Below are positions 50,000 through 61,240 of a DNA stretch of 64,000 bases, in pieces; the first letter of the stretch is position 1, and each line of letters opens with the position of its first letter. A program made the translations under genes and the position numbers. The DNA comes from Ramazzottius varieornatus (taxonomy: Eukaryota; Tardigrada; Eutardigrada; Parachela; Ramazzottiidae): NCBI GenBank assembly GCA_001949185.1, contig BDGG01000005.1:3139972-3203971 (forward strand). Reading direction: 5' to 3'. The notes beneath the pieces are model-generated. The model had not been told where the DNA came from, did no database searches, and saw only the letters and a list, made by a program, of their open reading frames with translations.

Positions 50000-50600
50000 A
50001 ACTAGAGTACAGGGCGCAAAAAATACTCTATAGGTTTTTCTGATCCGTCTTCGCAACATCGCACATTACAAGCAAACATGACCAATATGTTATTCAGCTG
50101 TACAGTATCATCCTTCTAGTGACCAGAACTGATACCGATGATACGCCACGTAAAGGCAGAGACACAGGCTCAATACATTTGAACTGATCTAAAGCATCAA
50201 TCCCAAGAAAAAGAATCGTGGGTTCAGCGTACACTCCTGCGCGAGAGCGTCTGTGTACGTAAGCGCATGTACGATGAGTCCACCAAATTGCTCATTTTTG
50301 CGCATCACATGTGCAACCAATCAAATCAATCAAACTGACAGTTGATTGACTGATTGAGTAATTTGCGTCTTTTTGAGGATTCATTCCATCATTACACTGA
50401 TTTCATCGTTGATCTTCGTCGTAATGACTACTTGATTGACCTTCATTACAATGTTAATGGGGTCCAACCGGATTGACGATCGGGATGGCCGACTCGGTCC
50501 GGCCCGGACCTACCAAACGGTTCGACCCAACCAAAGACCGGGCAAAATCGGTGTCCGACCGACAGGCTGTCACGTCAGATGGGGGTCCGACATGAGAGTC
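50000..50600. other. Upstream region of receptor B, nothing recognised
   Basis: AT- and TTGATTGA-rich sequence up to the edge of the pogo-like element. Confidence 0.4.
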
Positions 50601-50846
50601 TGACTCTCACGAGGGGATTACGCCTGTCCCCACCTCTTTTTGGTCAAACTGTCCTGGCGGAACGAGAGAGGAGAGTCTCTTCTAGGATCTGAGCCAGTGA
50701 GCTAAATCTCGCGTCGATCCTGGAACAAACTACAGGGACTCGGAAGTGACGTCAGAAATTTATGCAATAACGTAGAAACGTGATGTCTTGTAGGTCCACG
50801 TTAGACCTAACAAACAAACCCTGAAACCCATCAGTAAACAAACGTG

Positions 50847-52595
50847 TTACGGCAAATAGATAGTACAGAAATGATGAGCGCCATAAAAGTGATGGAAGCA
50901 AAGACGGGCCTTGCACCACCCGCAAACCAGACGAACAATGTCTCTGCAGTTCTCGTGAAGACAACTGCCTTTCAGTTTATCAAACATAAACTTGGCTGGA
51001 TTAACATACATGAAACGTTCGTCGGTATATCCCGACTTATGCCAAACTTCAGCTATCAAATTTTCGAACCTGGGCGACTGAAACTGTTGATACAGCAAAG
51101 AGTGCAATCTCAAAATCGCATCGCGATGATGCACTTGAACGGGTAAATCGTGCAAAAAGACAAAGTCGAATATCTTCTTGAAGCAGCCTTTGTACATCCT
51201 AAAGCATAACACATCTAGCGGTTGAATTTGACCGGTAACTTTCGGAGGGATGGTCAGCATTTCGTACTCCAGCTCTTCCGGTTTCAGTTCAATCACAGAA
51301 TCTTGATCGGTGAAGGTCTTCCACGAGTCGGCCAAGAGAATGCACCGCTCTTCCATATGAGGGGAAAGAACTTTTCTGAACACTCTAAGTAGAGCTTCTT
51401 GGTCATCTTCCCGGATGTCGAAGCAGTGACATACAGATTGTCAGCCTTGAACATCGTTCTCGACACGATTGGACCAAACACTCCTTTCTCTTCCTTCAGC
51501 GTTAGGAAAAGAACAGGAAGAAACTTACGCCTGCCCGGGAAGACCGCCATCATCACAGTGTAGCTATGTGTCATGGAATTCTCCGACTGGGTGATCGCTT
51601 CCACGTGTTTTACTCCAGCAGTTTCCAAAGTTTGTCCTGGTCTCATCTCATATTCAAAGCCTGACTGATCCGCATTCCATAGACAGTCTAACCCGTACTC
51701 TGCGATCCTTCATCTGACAAGCGCAACGCAGGCTTCAGCACTTTCCTTGACGTGAGGCGCTTCTTGTATGGATTTCTTGGTTATTTTCCGGTCAACGATC
51801 CCATAATATCTAGAAAATATTAATTTCGTTTTTGAAGGAAATCGAAGCACAGAATACTGTTGGTACCGTTTGAGATTTCCGATCTAGTCTGGGGAAGCAG
51901 TGAAACCGGCCAAGTTCACCGTTTCGTTCGCAGTGAGAGCCCATCGACGTAAGTCCACTTGCTTTTTCCTTTTAGCGAGGAAGAACTGCTTACCGACATC
52001 CAAACGTAGAGCCTTCAACTTGTCCAGCCTGAAACCGCCTTCCACTACCTGCTTTTCCCAGTCGTACAGCTGCCGTATGCTGGTTACTTTACCAAAACTT
52101 CTCTGAACAGTGGCCAACGTGAGACGCTTCTTCTTCACGGCGTTTCTCCAGTATGTAACCGCACGTTTCTTGTACTCCACGTTGACTAACTGATCCACTG
52201 GAAGCTTGGGGTTAGGAAGTCGTGGGATGTATAGCTCATGGGAAGGTTCAGTTCCGCTGGAAACAGGCTCAAGCAGTCTATCAGGTTCCGTAACGTCGAA
52301 GTCAGCTTCACTCCGGCCATTCAGCAGGTTGCACTGGACAACAGATGCTTCGTAATCTTCAAATGACTNNNNNNNNNNNNNNNNNNNNNNNNNNNNNNNN
52401 NNNNNNNNNNNNNNNNNNAGATTACGAATCAATTAGTATCTTTTTTGTTTTTGAGCTCCAGTGCACAGCAAGATTACCTTCAACTATGTCCTTGAACTGC
52501 CTGTCAGCTTCGCTTGGAAAGTCGTCGATACGGTAGTGCAGTTTGTAGTCCCATTCCAGCAGCTTGATAACATTCAGCAAGTTGATGGATTCCAT
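50847..52595 (-). pseudogene. Pogo/Tigger-like transposase, broken
   Basis: Exon 1 runs 52595-52478 (MESINLLNVIKLLEWDYK...FKDIVE, donor GAAG|GTAATC). The rest begins near or inside the N gap: an HTH-type DNA-binding part (KKRAVTYWRNAVKKKRLTLA...YDWEKQVVEGGF) and a DDE part (NADQSGFEYEMRPGQTLET, SYTVMMAVFPGRRKFLPVLF, PPKVTGQIQPLDVLCFRMYK, VWHKSGYTDERF). Damage: an in-frame TAG near 51884, an in-frame TGA near 51717, and a frameshift near 51370. The family match is by typical wording of the pogo/CENP-B-type DDE domain. Confidence 0.75.
52369..52418. other. Assembly gap of 50 N
   Basis: Exactly 50 undetermined bases inside the transposase. The bases just outside are inverted copies of each other (TTCGTAATCT left, AGATTACGAA right). 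Confidence 0.99.
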
Positions 52596-52733
52596 TTCAG
52601 AGAAGCGCAGGAATGAATGAGCAAACGAGAGAAGGTTGAAAAACAACAGAAAACTTGATGAGCAGGAAGCACAGGCTCAATCAACAACCGAATCAACCAT
52701 CGAACAATCGAGTCTTGATTGTTCATTACTCTG

Positions 52734-52741
52734 CTTATATA
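52734..52741 (-). promoter_or_regulatory. TATA box of the pogo-like transposase
   Basis: TATATAAG on the minus strand, just inside the right inverted repeat and about 140 bp upstream of the transposase ATG at 52595. Confidence 0.5.
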
Positions 52742-52904
52742 CCGCCCTACTTTTGACGTCACTCCCGAGTCCCTGTAGTTTGTTCCAGGATCGACGCGGG
52801 ATTTAGCTCACTGGCTCAGATCCTAGAAGAGACTCTCCTCTCTCGTTCCGCCAGGACAGTTTGACCAAAAAGAGGTGGGGACAGGCATAATCTCCTCGTC
52901 AGTC

Positions 52905-54145
52905 CCGTCATGTAAAAAACACTTTCAGTGATGTCTAATGTTCACCTTCGTAGCTGTTAACGTATCCCGTTTATCCGAGACTTCTGGCCACCTTCCCCAG
53001 AATCACAACACTTTCCGCTACTTTCGCCCGAATCCATCTCGTTCAGCTGGATGGTGGCTTTGTTCTGATGTCAATTTTTCATCTGGAAACAAGAACATTC
53101 GTTCCTGAAGGAATAGAGATTTTCATTTCCACTGCAATATGCGCCGTTGGAATTTCTCGTAAAGAGCTTGTATCCACCGCAGGTTTACACAGCTAAAGAA
53201 GCATCCTGGGCGTTTTGGTTGCGTTTAGAACCTGGACTGATTTGAAGGGAAGGCTTCCTTCGTTCTCTGCTTTCAGTTTGAACAGACAAACAGATGCTTG
53301 AATCTTCAAAACGAAATAACAACGTAATTCTAACCATCATCTTCGCCGAAGTTGACAACAAAATCTTGCTGGGTATCGCTAGTTGGAGTGAGCACTTAGC
53401 CGAAAGTCCAAAAAGTTATTCGAGCTTTGCTTACCGTCAGCTGCGGTTTGCAGAGTCCCGAAGACGCAGCATGCCGAAACAAACTTTGGCAGTATCTGGC
53501 ACGGAAAAACCTGCGTTTCCGTCGACTGGCTGTTCCTGACGTGTTTTCTCCAAGCCTCACAACGTTTACATGGGGTCAGGTATAGACGAGAGTAGGGATC
53601 AGGATAGGGTTGAGAGACGGACGTAGAGGAAAATGGTCGGTGGCTAGAACTAACGGGGGTAGCCTGGTAGCACGGAAATTTAATCGTCTGAAAATTTTCA
53701 AGTCTAGAATTTTGCGCGTGCCTCAGCCACCTACGTACAGGCGCGCTGCCTGCGCTCGACCACGTATGCGCCGGTTGAGAAAAGTCCACTCTGGCTACCG
53801 TGCGCGGTCCCAACCAAAGTACGAGAGAGACTTCCGTCGATACTCAGGTCGGGACTTTTTCTCCTTAGGATTGATAGAAACATAATCCACACTTAGCCGT
53901 TCTGCCGCTGTTGCACGTTGGGAGATTAGCACAAATTGGGCGAAAATCGATGCCACGATTTTCCATTAATTGTCAGTCTTCGATCTATATCTGTTCCACG
54001 GAACTGCATTGAGCATATACAGTAAGTCATCTGGGTAGGCGATTTGGAAAGAATATGTCGCATGAATTGCACAATACTTTCGGAAACTCCCGTGCCTCAC
54101 ATTTCCCGGTGATATTCCATGGTAGATAATCCCTGTTCTTTCACT
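52905..54145. other. Spacer between the pogo-like element and receptor A
   Basis: No domain or repeat that I can support. In particular no protein kinase or guanylate cyclase motif follows receptor A. Confidence 0.4.
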
Positions 54146-54406
54146 GTGTTCATCGTGAAAGCGTCATGGGAATTACTCTGCAGGCAAGCGAACAGCGCGT
54201 TGGCGGTGCCGAAGGTTACGCGAGCAGAATTAAGACTGTGAACCACCGTGAAGAATCTTATCTCGGATATTATTTTGCATACAGCTTCAGTACCTGCCCC
54301 GATGTTGAGCAACGTTGCACCTCATAACAGAGATCCACCTCATAATTGTGCATCAGGTGACCGCTCAATAGCGATATGACGTTCTCGATGAAGCAAAACA
54401 TCTTAC

Positions 54407-57363
54407 AAAATCGAAGTTGTGCGTCTGTTCTCCGATTCAACAAGCATTCGTGAATGCAGCCACCACCACCACGGATCTCCACTTGCGCGAGCCCTCCGGT
54501 TCAGCCACCAGATAAACCACGTGGATCCTCCGGTGGTCAAAAAAAGTCCCAAACAGGTAGCGGGCGCCACAACTGAAACCGATAGAACTTGGTGACCTAC
54601 GGTGAACACGAAGTTACTGCAATGAAAGTCAACGTAGAAACGTACAATATACAAGTACATACCTGCGATACAATTTTCGCCCTCGTAACCGCAAGGAGGC
54701 TCGCTCAGAGGCACGTGCCCGTTGCTCCAGGAAAAATTTCGTCCAAATGGAAAACTCGCATTGTTAGTCCGGTGTGTATATCGAAGCACATTCTACAACA
54801 GGTACTTTGAGCTACCGTTCCGTTGGGACTGTTTAATCAGTAAAGCGTCAGTTGATCGACGATCCGCTAATGCCATCTTGTGTCCCAACTGACCGGTCGT
54901 TGAAAATACCACCTAGATTTTTCCAGTCATGGATTACAGTTTAGATTTCGAAACCCACCTCGAATTTACCGGTTGTTGAGTCGAGCTGCTTGACAAGCAT
55001 GTCAAGATGTTTCTGTCCCCCAGGAGAAATATAGACGGCGCCCGTGGGAAGGTCGAATGTGCGATTGAGAATCCTTTGAACCATGCCGGCGCCGTCGCGC
55101 AGCAAGGTGTACGAGGAAGAAGAGTTTTCCGGGTTTATAGTTTCGTTTATCACCTACGCGTATGGGAGTTGCTAGGTCGATCGCTCAGATTGAAAACAAG
55201 GGGTCACCCCGGTTCACCTTTCCTAGTAAGTTTATTGCTGTGTAAGCGGATACAGTCGATGCGGCCAACTGAAAAAGGTAACCACACTTGATTCATTTCA
55301 TTGAAACGTCAGGCAGATGTGAAATGTCTTACTTTGTCGGAGGCGGAGAAGTTGGGGTACCCGGATTTCCCGATTTTCTCACGCATTTTCCGTAAAGTTT
55401 GACGCGGTAACTTGTCGCCGTCATTCCCATTGTCAAAGGTGATGTACAAGATCAGTCGGGCAGTTTTGGTAGTCACCTAGGTTAAGACAGCGCAGCGATA
55501 GGCTACTTGATCATTTGATCGGTAGCGCGACTGAGCATACATTAGCTATCAGTTCTCACCTCGCTGTCGCCGGTTATCCATTTCATCTGAGGATAGCTGG
55601 GAAGCATAATGAACGGCATGGCCACGAGATAGACCTGCGGAAAACACCCAGACAGAAATGTCAGTCTTCGACGGGATTTAACCGCCTCGTCATCTGATAG
55701 AAGAATATTGAAGTACTCACGTAGTCGCTGTTAGTCATGCTTTTCTTTTGAGCATGGATCTGTCAGACAAAAACTCAATGAAGTTTATTTTAAAGACTTT
55801 GTAATTGTCACTAAGGTCTTAATTGTCTGTCGAAAAGCGCCTGGTCCTGTGTTGCAAGAATTTGAGTACCATGAACTGCCTCGACAGCGCGCTTCCGCAC
55901 AACAGGAAGACGACTGAAAAGAGGACCAGAGGCAATAAGCGTTGATGCCGTGACCTCAGCTTCTCTCCCACAATTAGCAAGATCGTTGGAATCTTTTGAA
56001 TACCTCGAGCCGACTTTTGAACGAAGTCGAGATAGCCGTCATAATTTACTGGTCCCACTCCACTATCAAAGTTGATGGCAAGCACGCGAAAAACTGGTGG
56101 AGCTAGCTGACGTTTGAAATTGTCGCAATTTGCTCTGAAGAATCCCGCATCTCGCTTGTCGTCGCAAAGCAGGAAGATTGTTGTCCATTCATAATAGAGC
56201 AAAAACCGTTTCATAAAACTGGAGAGCACGGTGTTGTGGACTGGAGCCACCAGTAACGCGGACGGGTACCTTCTCTCGTCGGTCGGAAACCCACCTAGAC
56301 TAGACCAGAATGTAAGAGCAAGCTTATACTCTTTGCACTACAGAAGAGTGAACACACCATCGAGTGCTTACGTTGAAACCGCTGGAACATTCCATTCTGT
56401 GGACAGACGCGCCATCATCAAAAAATCCACCGCGCAAACTGTAAATCGCACGATGAGCCAAACAGTCTAAGAACCATGGGGTGGAACCTGTCCGAAGTGG
56501 TCGTATTTCCAAATTTTCGAACGTTCGTTTGATTAAATCGGTCTGGAGTTTTTCGTTTTGGTTCGACAAAACACTAGTCCCATTGTCTAGGAAAGTTTGG
56601 ACAAGCAAAAGTCTGACATCCGCCGCTATCGCGTTACTTCGCTAGGATTTTCTCCTTAGCCAGTGAGATGTCCAGTTCGTCTCCAAATAATTTGATAATT
56701 TTTGCAGAACTCATTTCGGTCGGTGCGGTATGTCTTCCGCACCGAGCAGTCAGTGTAGTCAGTTTTCAGAAATTTCGAAAAATACTGTAGGTGATCTGTT
56801 GAACCTGGCCGCGCCTCTCAGATCTGGCCAGTTAAAACAGGGGGACAAGTTTAGACCCCATAGTACCATAATGTAAACGGAACACCTGGTGCCCAGAGTA
56901 TTAATGACCACTGCAGAACGCCGGTACTGTGGTATGGGATTCTTATGAGGGCGCTAGTGTACTCACAAGGTGCAACAAAGATAGGTAAACCCTTTGAGAG
57001 CGCTGAGCGTTCAATAGCGTAGTAGTAACTGGCGGCAAGATTTATCGTTTCGTCTGCCAACTGCTCGCAAGAGACTACGCTTTTGTTGGTGAACGAAACA
57101 GTCTTCATCGAAAATCTGCCGGCGTAAAGTGAGTTCACGTCATCGACAGCCGTCTCGATGCCGGGAATTACTTCCGAATACTGGTACGCCGCTATCGTAA
57201 CAATGGTCAAGATAGGAGCTGTACTGTTCGAGTGGGGGTGGACATTAGTCAAGGTCGCCGGAACATTCCTCAGATGTTGTTGAGTGGTGCAAACAATCAG
57301 GCCATAAGAAAATGTCAAGAGAAGCATTCGCGTCATTATGTTGCGGATGAGGGTACGAGTCAT
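54407..57363 (-). CDS. ANF-receptor-domain single-pass receptor, copy A (NPR-C-like, no kinase or cyclase)
   Basis: Exons 57363-56967, 56438-56372, 56299-56004, 55913-55870, 55759-55721, 55634-55560, 55476-55333, 55268-55218, 55153-54959, 54792-54663, 54596-54407, in phase, about 543 codons. Signal peptide around [16 protein letters not shown] (first ATG 57363 or the one ten codons on). Landmarks: [132 protein letters not shown] and CGYEGENC. The TM is [22 protein letters not shown]; the tail is [22 protein letters not shown]. The last exon ends at donor GTAAGA (54406). A final small exon starting at 54177 (after gcctgcag) would stop at 54150, adding about nine residues. Conserved Cys and Asn-x-Ser/Thr sites fit an extracellular glycoprotein. 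Confidence 0.85.
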
Positions 57364-57936
57364 CTAAAAATTCCGCAGAGTGGAAACGTCCCAAATATTG
57401 TCGAGACTGTGGCTCCCAGGGGCATATCTTCACCCCCTGCAGTTTTCCCAACACTGCCACCGCTGTTACAGATGGATAAGACCATTGATTAAAGCGAAGC
57501 CTCCTGTATATTGTCTCGTATATGGCTTCTATAAGACGGACTAGGCTGCCAGTCGGGTAGGATAAGATCCGAGTAATTTTGAGCTGCGGAACTGGTCCAG
57601 ACATGCTTATCTCAAAGAATAGCCCCGGGAATGAGAGCCGGATGAACGGACGACTCTTACCTGAAGCAATCCCATCCGGTTGACATCTTGACGGATCAGG
57701 TGCTCCTCCGGTCCGATAATCGAAAATTTGAGCCGGATCCATCCGTGGCTGGATTGGGTTACAACAACTCTAGGCTAGTCAATTATTGCCGACGATGTTT
57801 TGGCATGGTGGTCTAACCTGACGTTAGGAGTTCGCGTGTCGATAGCAAGCCATTACTTACAGAATGCCCATTGGCTTATGCTCCAATTCCCCTTCCAAAG
57901 TGTTTACGAATGAGTGATATCAGCAAAAACAATTTG

Positions 57937-58094
57937 TACTGTAGTGCTGCCAAATTATCGCGCACTCAACCCCGTGATGAGTCATCGTTGCCCAGTACGA
58001 TCAGATGAATTATTGTAGCCTCAATGACTCTCACCCTGGGCATCATTTACTGTTCACGTGGTTGAGTGCGCGATAATTTGATAGCACTACAGTA
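57937..58094. repeat. MITE copy 2, TA-flanked, CTGTAGTGCT ends
   Basis: CTGTAGTGCTGCCAAATTAT and ATAATTTGATAGCACTACAG are near-perfect inverted ends of about 38 bp with TA on both sides. Same family as 26716-26880, including the internal GATGAGTCATCG-type motif (inverted relative to copy 1). Confidence 0.85.
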
Positions 58095-58446
58095 ATAGCT
58101 TGTTGTGCGGAGGATGCCGGGTTTACCTACCCTGGGGGCCAACAGTGGAGTGCCCACTGTGATATTCGGCCGTCGGAGTACCACACTGGTATAAAAGTTT
58201 AAGCATTATTTGTGGTAGTGGATTGACTAATTGAAGTTAGCTGATCCAGGCTTTGTTTCGTCTCATTTCGGTTTCATAGTTGTGCTCACAAATTTTTCAT
58301 TTAGAGAAACAAACGCAGAAGATTTAGACGAACAGTTGCAGAGATCTGGTTGTGGCCCGTTTGCTGTCCTTTGTGACCACTGGCCACTTCACTGCCGCCC
58401 GCTCGTAGGCATTGCTTCGTCTAGATTGTCGTCCACAATAACTTCA

Positions 58447-58616
58447 GTACACGCGCCTGGCCTAAATGTGGGGATGGACAAAAATGTGGGGAACGGAGCG
58501 AAAGCGACTATGCTTTGATTGATTTAACTGACTGGTCAACCACAGCTGGCCCGTGTCGCTTTCGCTCCGTTCCCCACATTTTTGTCCATCCCCACATTTA
58601 AGCCAGGCACGTGTAC
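58447..58616. repeat. Near-perfect 62-bp palindromic MITE
   Basis: Left arm 58447-58508 and right arm 58555-58616 match at 60 of 62 positions by eye, around a 46-bp loop with TTGATTGATTTAACTGACTGGTCAAC. Diverged relative at 42763, partial at about 33120. Would form a strong hairpin as RNA or single-stranded DNA. Confidence 0.9.
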
Positions 58617-58619
58617 GCC

Positions 58620-60310
58620 ACAGACCGAATTCAACACGAGCGTCCAGGCAAGTTGCGGGTCGCGCGGAATTCACAGAACGTAATGCGCACATACATGACA
58701 GATTGAACCGGACTTTAGCTTTGTGCCATACGAAGGTCCCACCATTTCTTACGGTTCCAGAGTCTGGGTTCTCTTACGAACTTTTGTGAAACCTAACATG
58801 GGGAAAGTCCGTAAGCGCTCGAAAAATGCTGAATATATCAGACAATTCGTTCATGGACTACAGTCAGGTGCCGTGCTCCTGTAAATCCACAGCCGAAGGG
58901 AAATTTCACTTTTAAACCTGGCAATCCGGGACAAAATCGACGAGAAGTTGGGTCTCCCGTTTTTTCTCAAGCACGCTGTTGGATTCAGAACTGAAGGAAT
59001 GAGCAGCGCTAGATGATTCCTAATTTTAGGCTCGACTTTTGACGACTTTTGGCTATGCCTTAAATAAAAAATCAAGAAGAGTCTGTTGGTGGTTTAGAAT
59101 TCCATAAGCGAAGCGGGGAAAAGAAATGCAAAATTACTGTGGCAGAAACCGACAAGCCATAGGACGACCTTAAAATTTCGAGCTGAAGCGAACCTATCAG
59201 ATCTGGTGTACAATCATAGAAGTTTTCCAGCAATATTCTATATTCGAAATCTGAAAACTATGAGTTCAAAACTCGTTTGCTTCGATTGATCAGTTCAGGA
59301 AAAACACTCACTATCAGAAACTCATCTGAGATAGGATGTTCGAGTAATTCAGCACTGTAGAAATCGACTTGCGACATACTGTACATTTGGAAGTTTCTCA
59401 TTGAGTTAGTGCGATTGTAGTTTGGTTATAATTTTATGGCTGGACGGCGTACGGGGCATTTTCTGTGGTCAATACGCACATGCGCGCGTATCTCAACATC
59501 TTCCGAAAACAACAGGAAGCGCTTCGTGGATGTTCAGGCTATGGATTCAGTGTGATTAGTATTATCCCGGAGGTTCTAATCGTCACTCGTGATGACCTTA
59601 ACCGCGACGAGCATCTGTCTTCTAAGTCACTTTGCATTTAGTAGTAACCTACTAGGTTGTTATGTAGATTACGAAAAACTTGTGTTCAAGAAGGCGATTA
59701 CTAACCTCCCATCGGTGGGTAGATCATGACAACCCGAAAAGCGATCACAAAGACCGAAAAGTTATGAATGAGTCCTTTTTACTCGATTTCGATCAGCCTA
59801 GTCGCTTACTACGTTGACTTTGTGAATGCATCAAGCAAATAACTAGCGTCATATTAGTCCCCGTTATGAACTGCACGCCAAACCTACTAGCCAACATAGG
59901 CTATGTTCCCCACCCAACTTCAGATCCCTCGTCCAGTTCCTAGCTTCGACATCGGAAATGTTTTAAGAAAATTTATTCTTATGACTGCTTGCTTCTAAAA
60001 CCTTTTCTATTGAGGAAATGCTCACCAGCATCGACAGGAAGCAAGAAGTTCGCGAGCGACACGTTTTTGCCCGAAATCTGTGTGGTTTCCTGCATGGCGG
60101 GATCCTCATCCTCCACGCTGCCTGCGCAGTTTGCAAGCCAATTCCTCATAAACGCCGATCAGTCCCTACTCTGCACGACATTCGTAATGTCGCAACGAAA
60201 GCTGGAGGTTACTCGAAAACCACCAAATGTGACGTCGCAGGAACGCAAGAAGCATCGCGGAAGTGCGATACGACAAAGTCAGCAAGTTCGAAATCAGCAG
60301 GTAGACGACT
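58620..60310. other. 1.7-kb AT-rich stretch, nothing supportable
   Basis: No recognised exon, RNA gene or clear repeat on either strand. Confidence 0.4.
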
Positions 60311-60313
60311 ACG

Positions 60314-60796
60314 CTAATAGAGAAGTTGCACTTTGCGCAGATGGTTTGAACAAACGAGAACTAATCAATTTTGAAAATCGAAGTTTATGAAAGCATTCGC
60401 TAGAAGCTTTGAGAAGTTGTACAACGCGGGCGAGTTCGAGAAAAACGATGGGACAAATGACTGCTACTGGTCATGGTGGTTTGTTCGGCAGTAATTAGCC
60501 CTCCAAGTTAAAAAGGACCGGCTCAAATGCAAATCTGATTGACTCATTGTCCGGAGTGGAGGCCCTGTGTTGCCCGGGCACCGATTACGCTTCCCCGTGC
60601 TTGGGGCCAGCCAGGGCATTACTGACGGCAATTCGCTCATGTTTGAAATCTACGGGTGATTTTCTTCGTGATTCACGAACGAAGCCCCCCTTCGCTCCGA
60701 GAATCGCGAGGCGAATTACAAATCTTGAAATTTTAAACTTTTCTTATTGCAATCGTTTTGTCCAAACCATCTGTGCAAAGTGCAACTTCTCTAATA
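60314..60796. repeat. Foldback with 39-bp arms about 400 bp apart
   Basis: AGAGAAGTTGCACTTTGCGC...TGGTTTGAACA at 60314-60352 is matched inverted by 60759-60796 with about four differences. The interior has no coding sequence I recognise. Confidence 0.65.
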
Positions 60797-61240
60797 ACGG
60801 AGACTTTATGAATATTCAAAAATCAAGTCGGTTACTTGCAGTTGATCGTAATACCGTCTACCACACCAACTAGCTTTGTCGAGCGTGCATAAATTCCACA
60901 TAGTTATTAATAGTCATAACGACCTAGAAGACTAAATGTACGGTGTCTAATAGTGTTGTCGTTTTCATAGGGATCAGCAACCACTGACGAAAAGATGAAC
61001 AGCTGAGACTGCTCTCCATCGTCAATTTTTTACAGAGTCATTACCTTAATCTAAAAGTGTACAGGCCAGAAGCGTAATGCAATTGCAACTCGTTCAGGTA
61101 TTTTCAGTTTGTTGAGACGAGTACGTGAAGCCTGCAAGGCGCTGATGTGCCTGAAAGCTGTCAGCTACGTGGTCCTCATATGCTTCGATTCTTTTATGAG
61201 ATTGAGCCCCGTTCTTGGTCAGCATTGTCCCAGAAAGACG

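Larger units (their letters stand above)
50608..52900 (-). mobile_element. Pogo/Tigger-like DNA transposon with 147-bp inverted repeats
   Basis: Left arm 50608-50754 and right arm 52754-52900 are nearly identical inverted repeats (both carry TGTCCCCACCTCTTTTTGGT, GAGCCAGTGAGCTAAATC and TGGAACAAACTACAGGGACT). The 2.3-kb interior holds one decayed DDE_1-type transposase read from right to left with its own TATA box. Sits between receptors A and B. The close match of the arms suggests either recent insertion or selection or gene conversion on the ends, while the coding part is already broken. Confidence 0.85.

Noticed and set aside
53379-54312. Possible kinase or cyclase exons after receptor A
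   Set aside because: I looked for glycine-loop, HRD/DFG-like and cyclase motifs in all minus-strand frames and found none; the frames lack family sequence.
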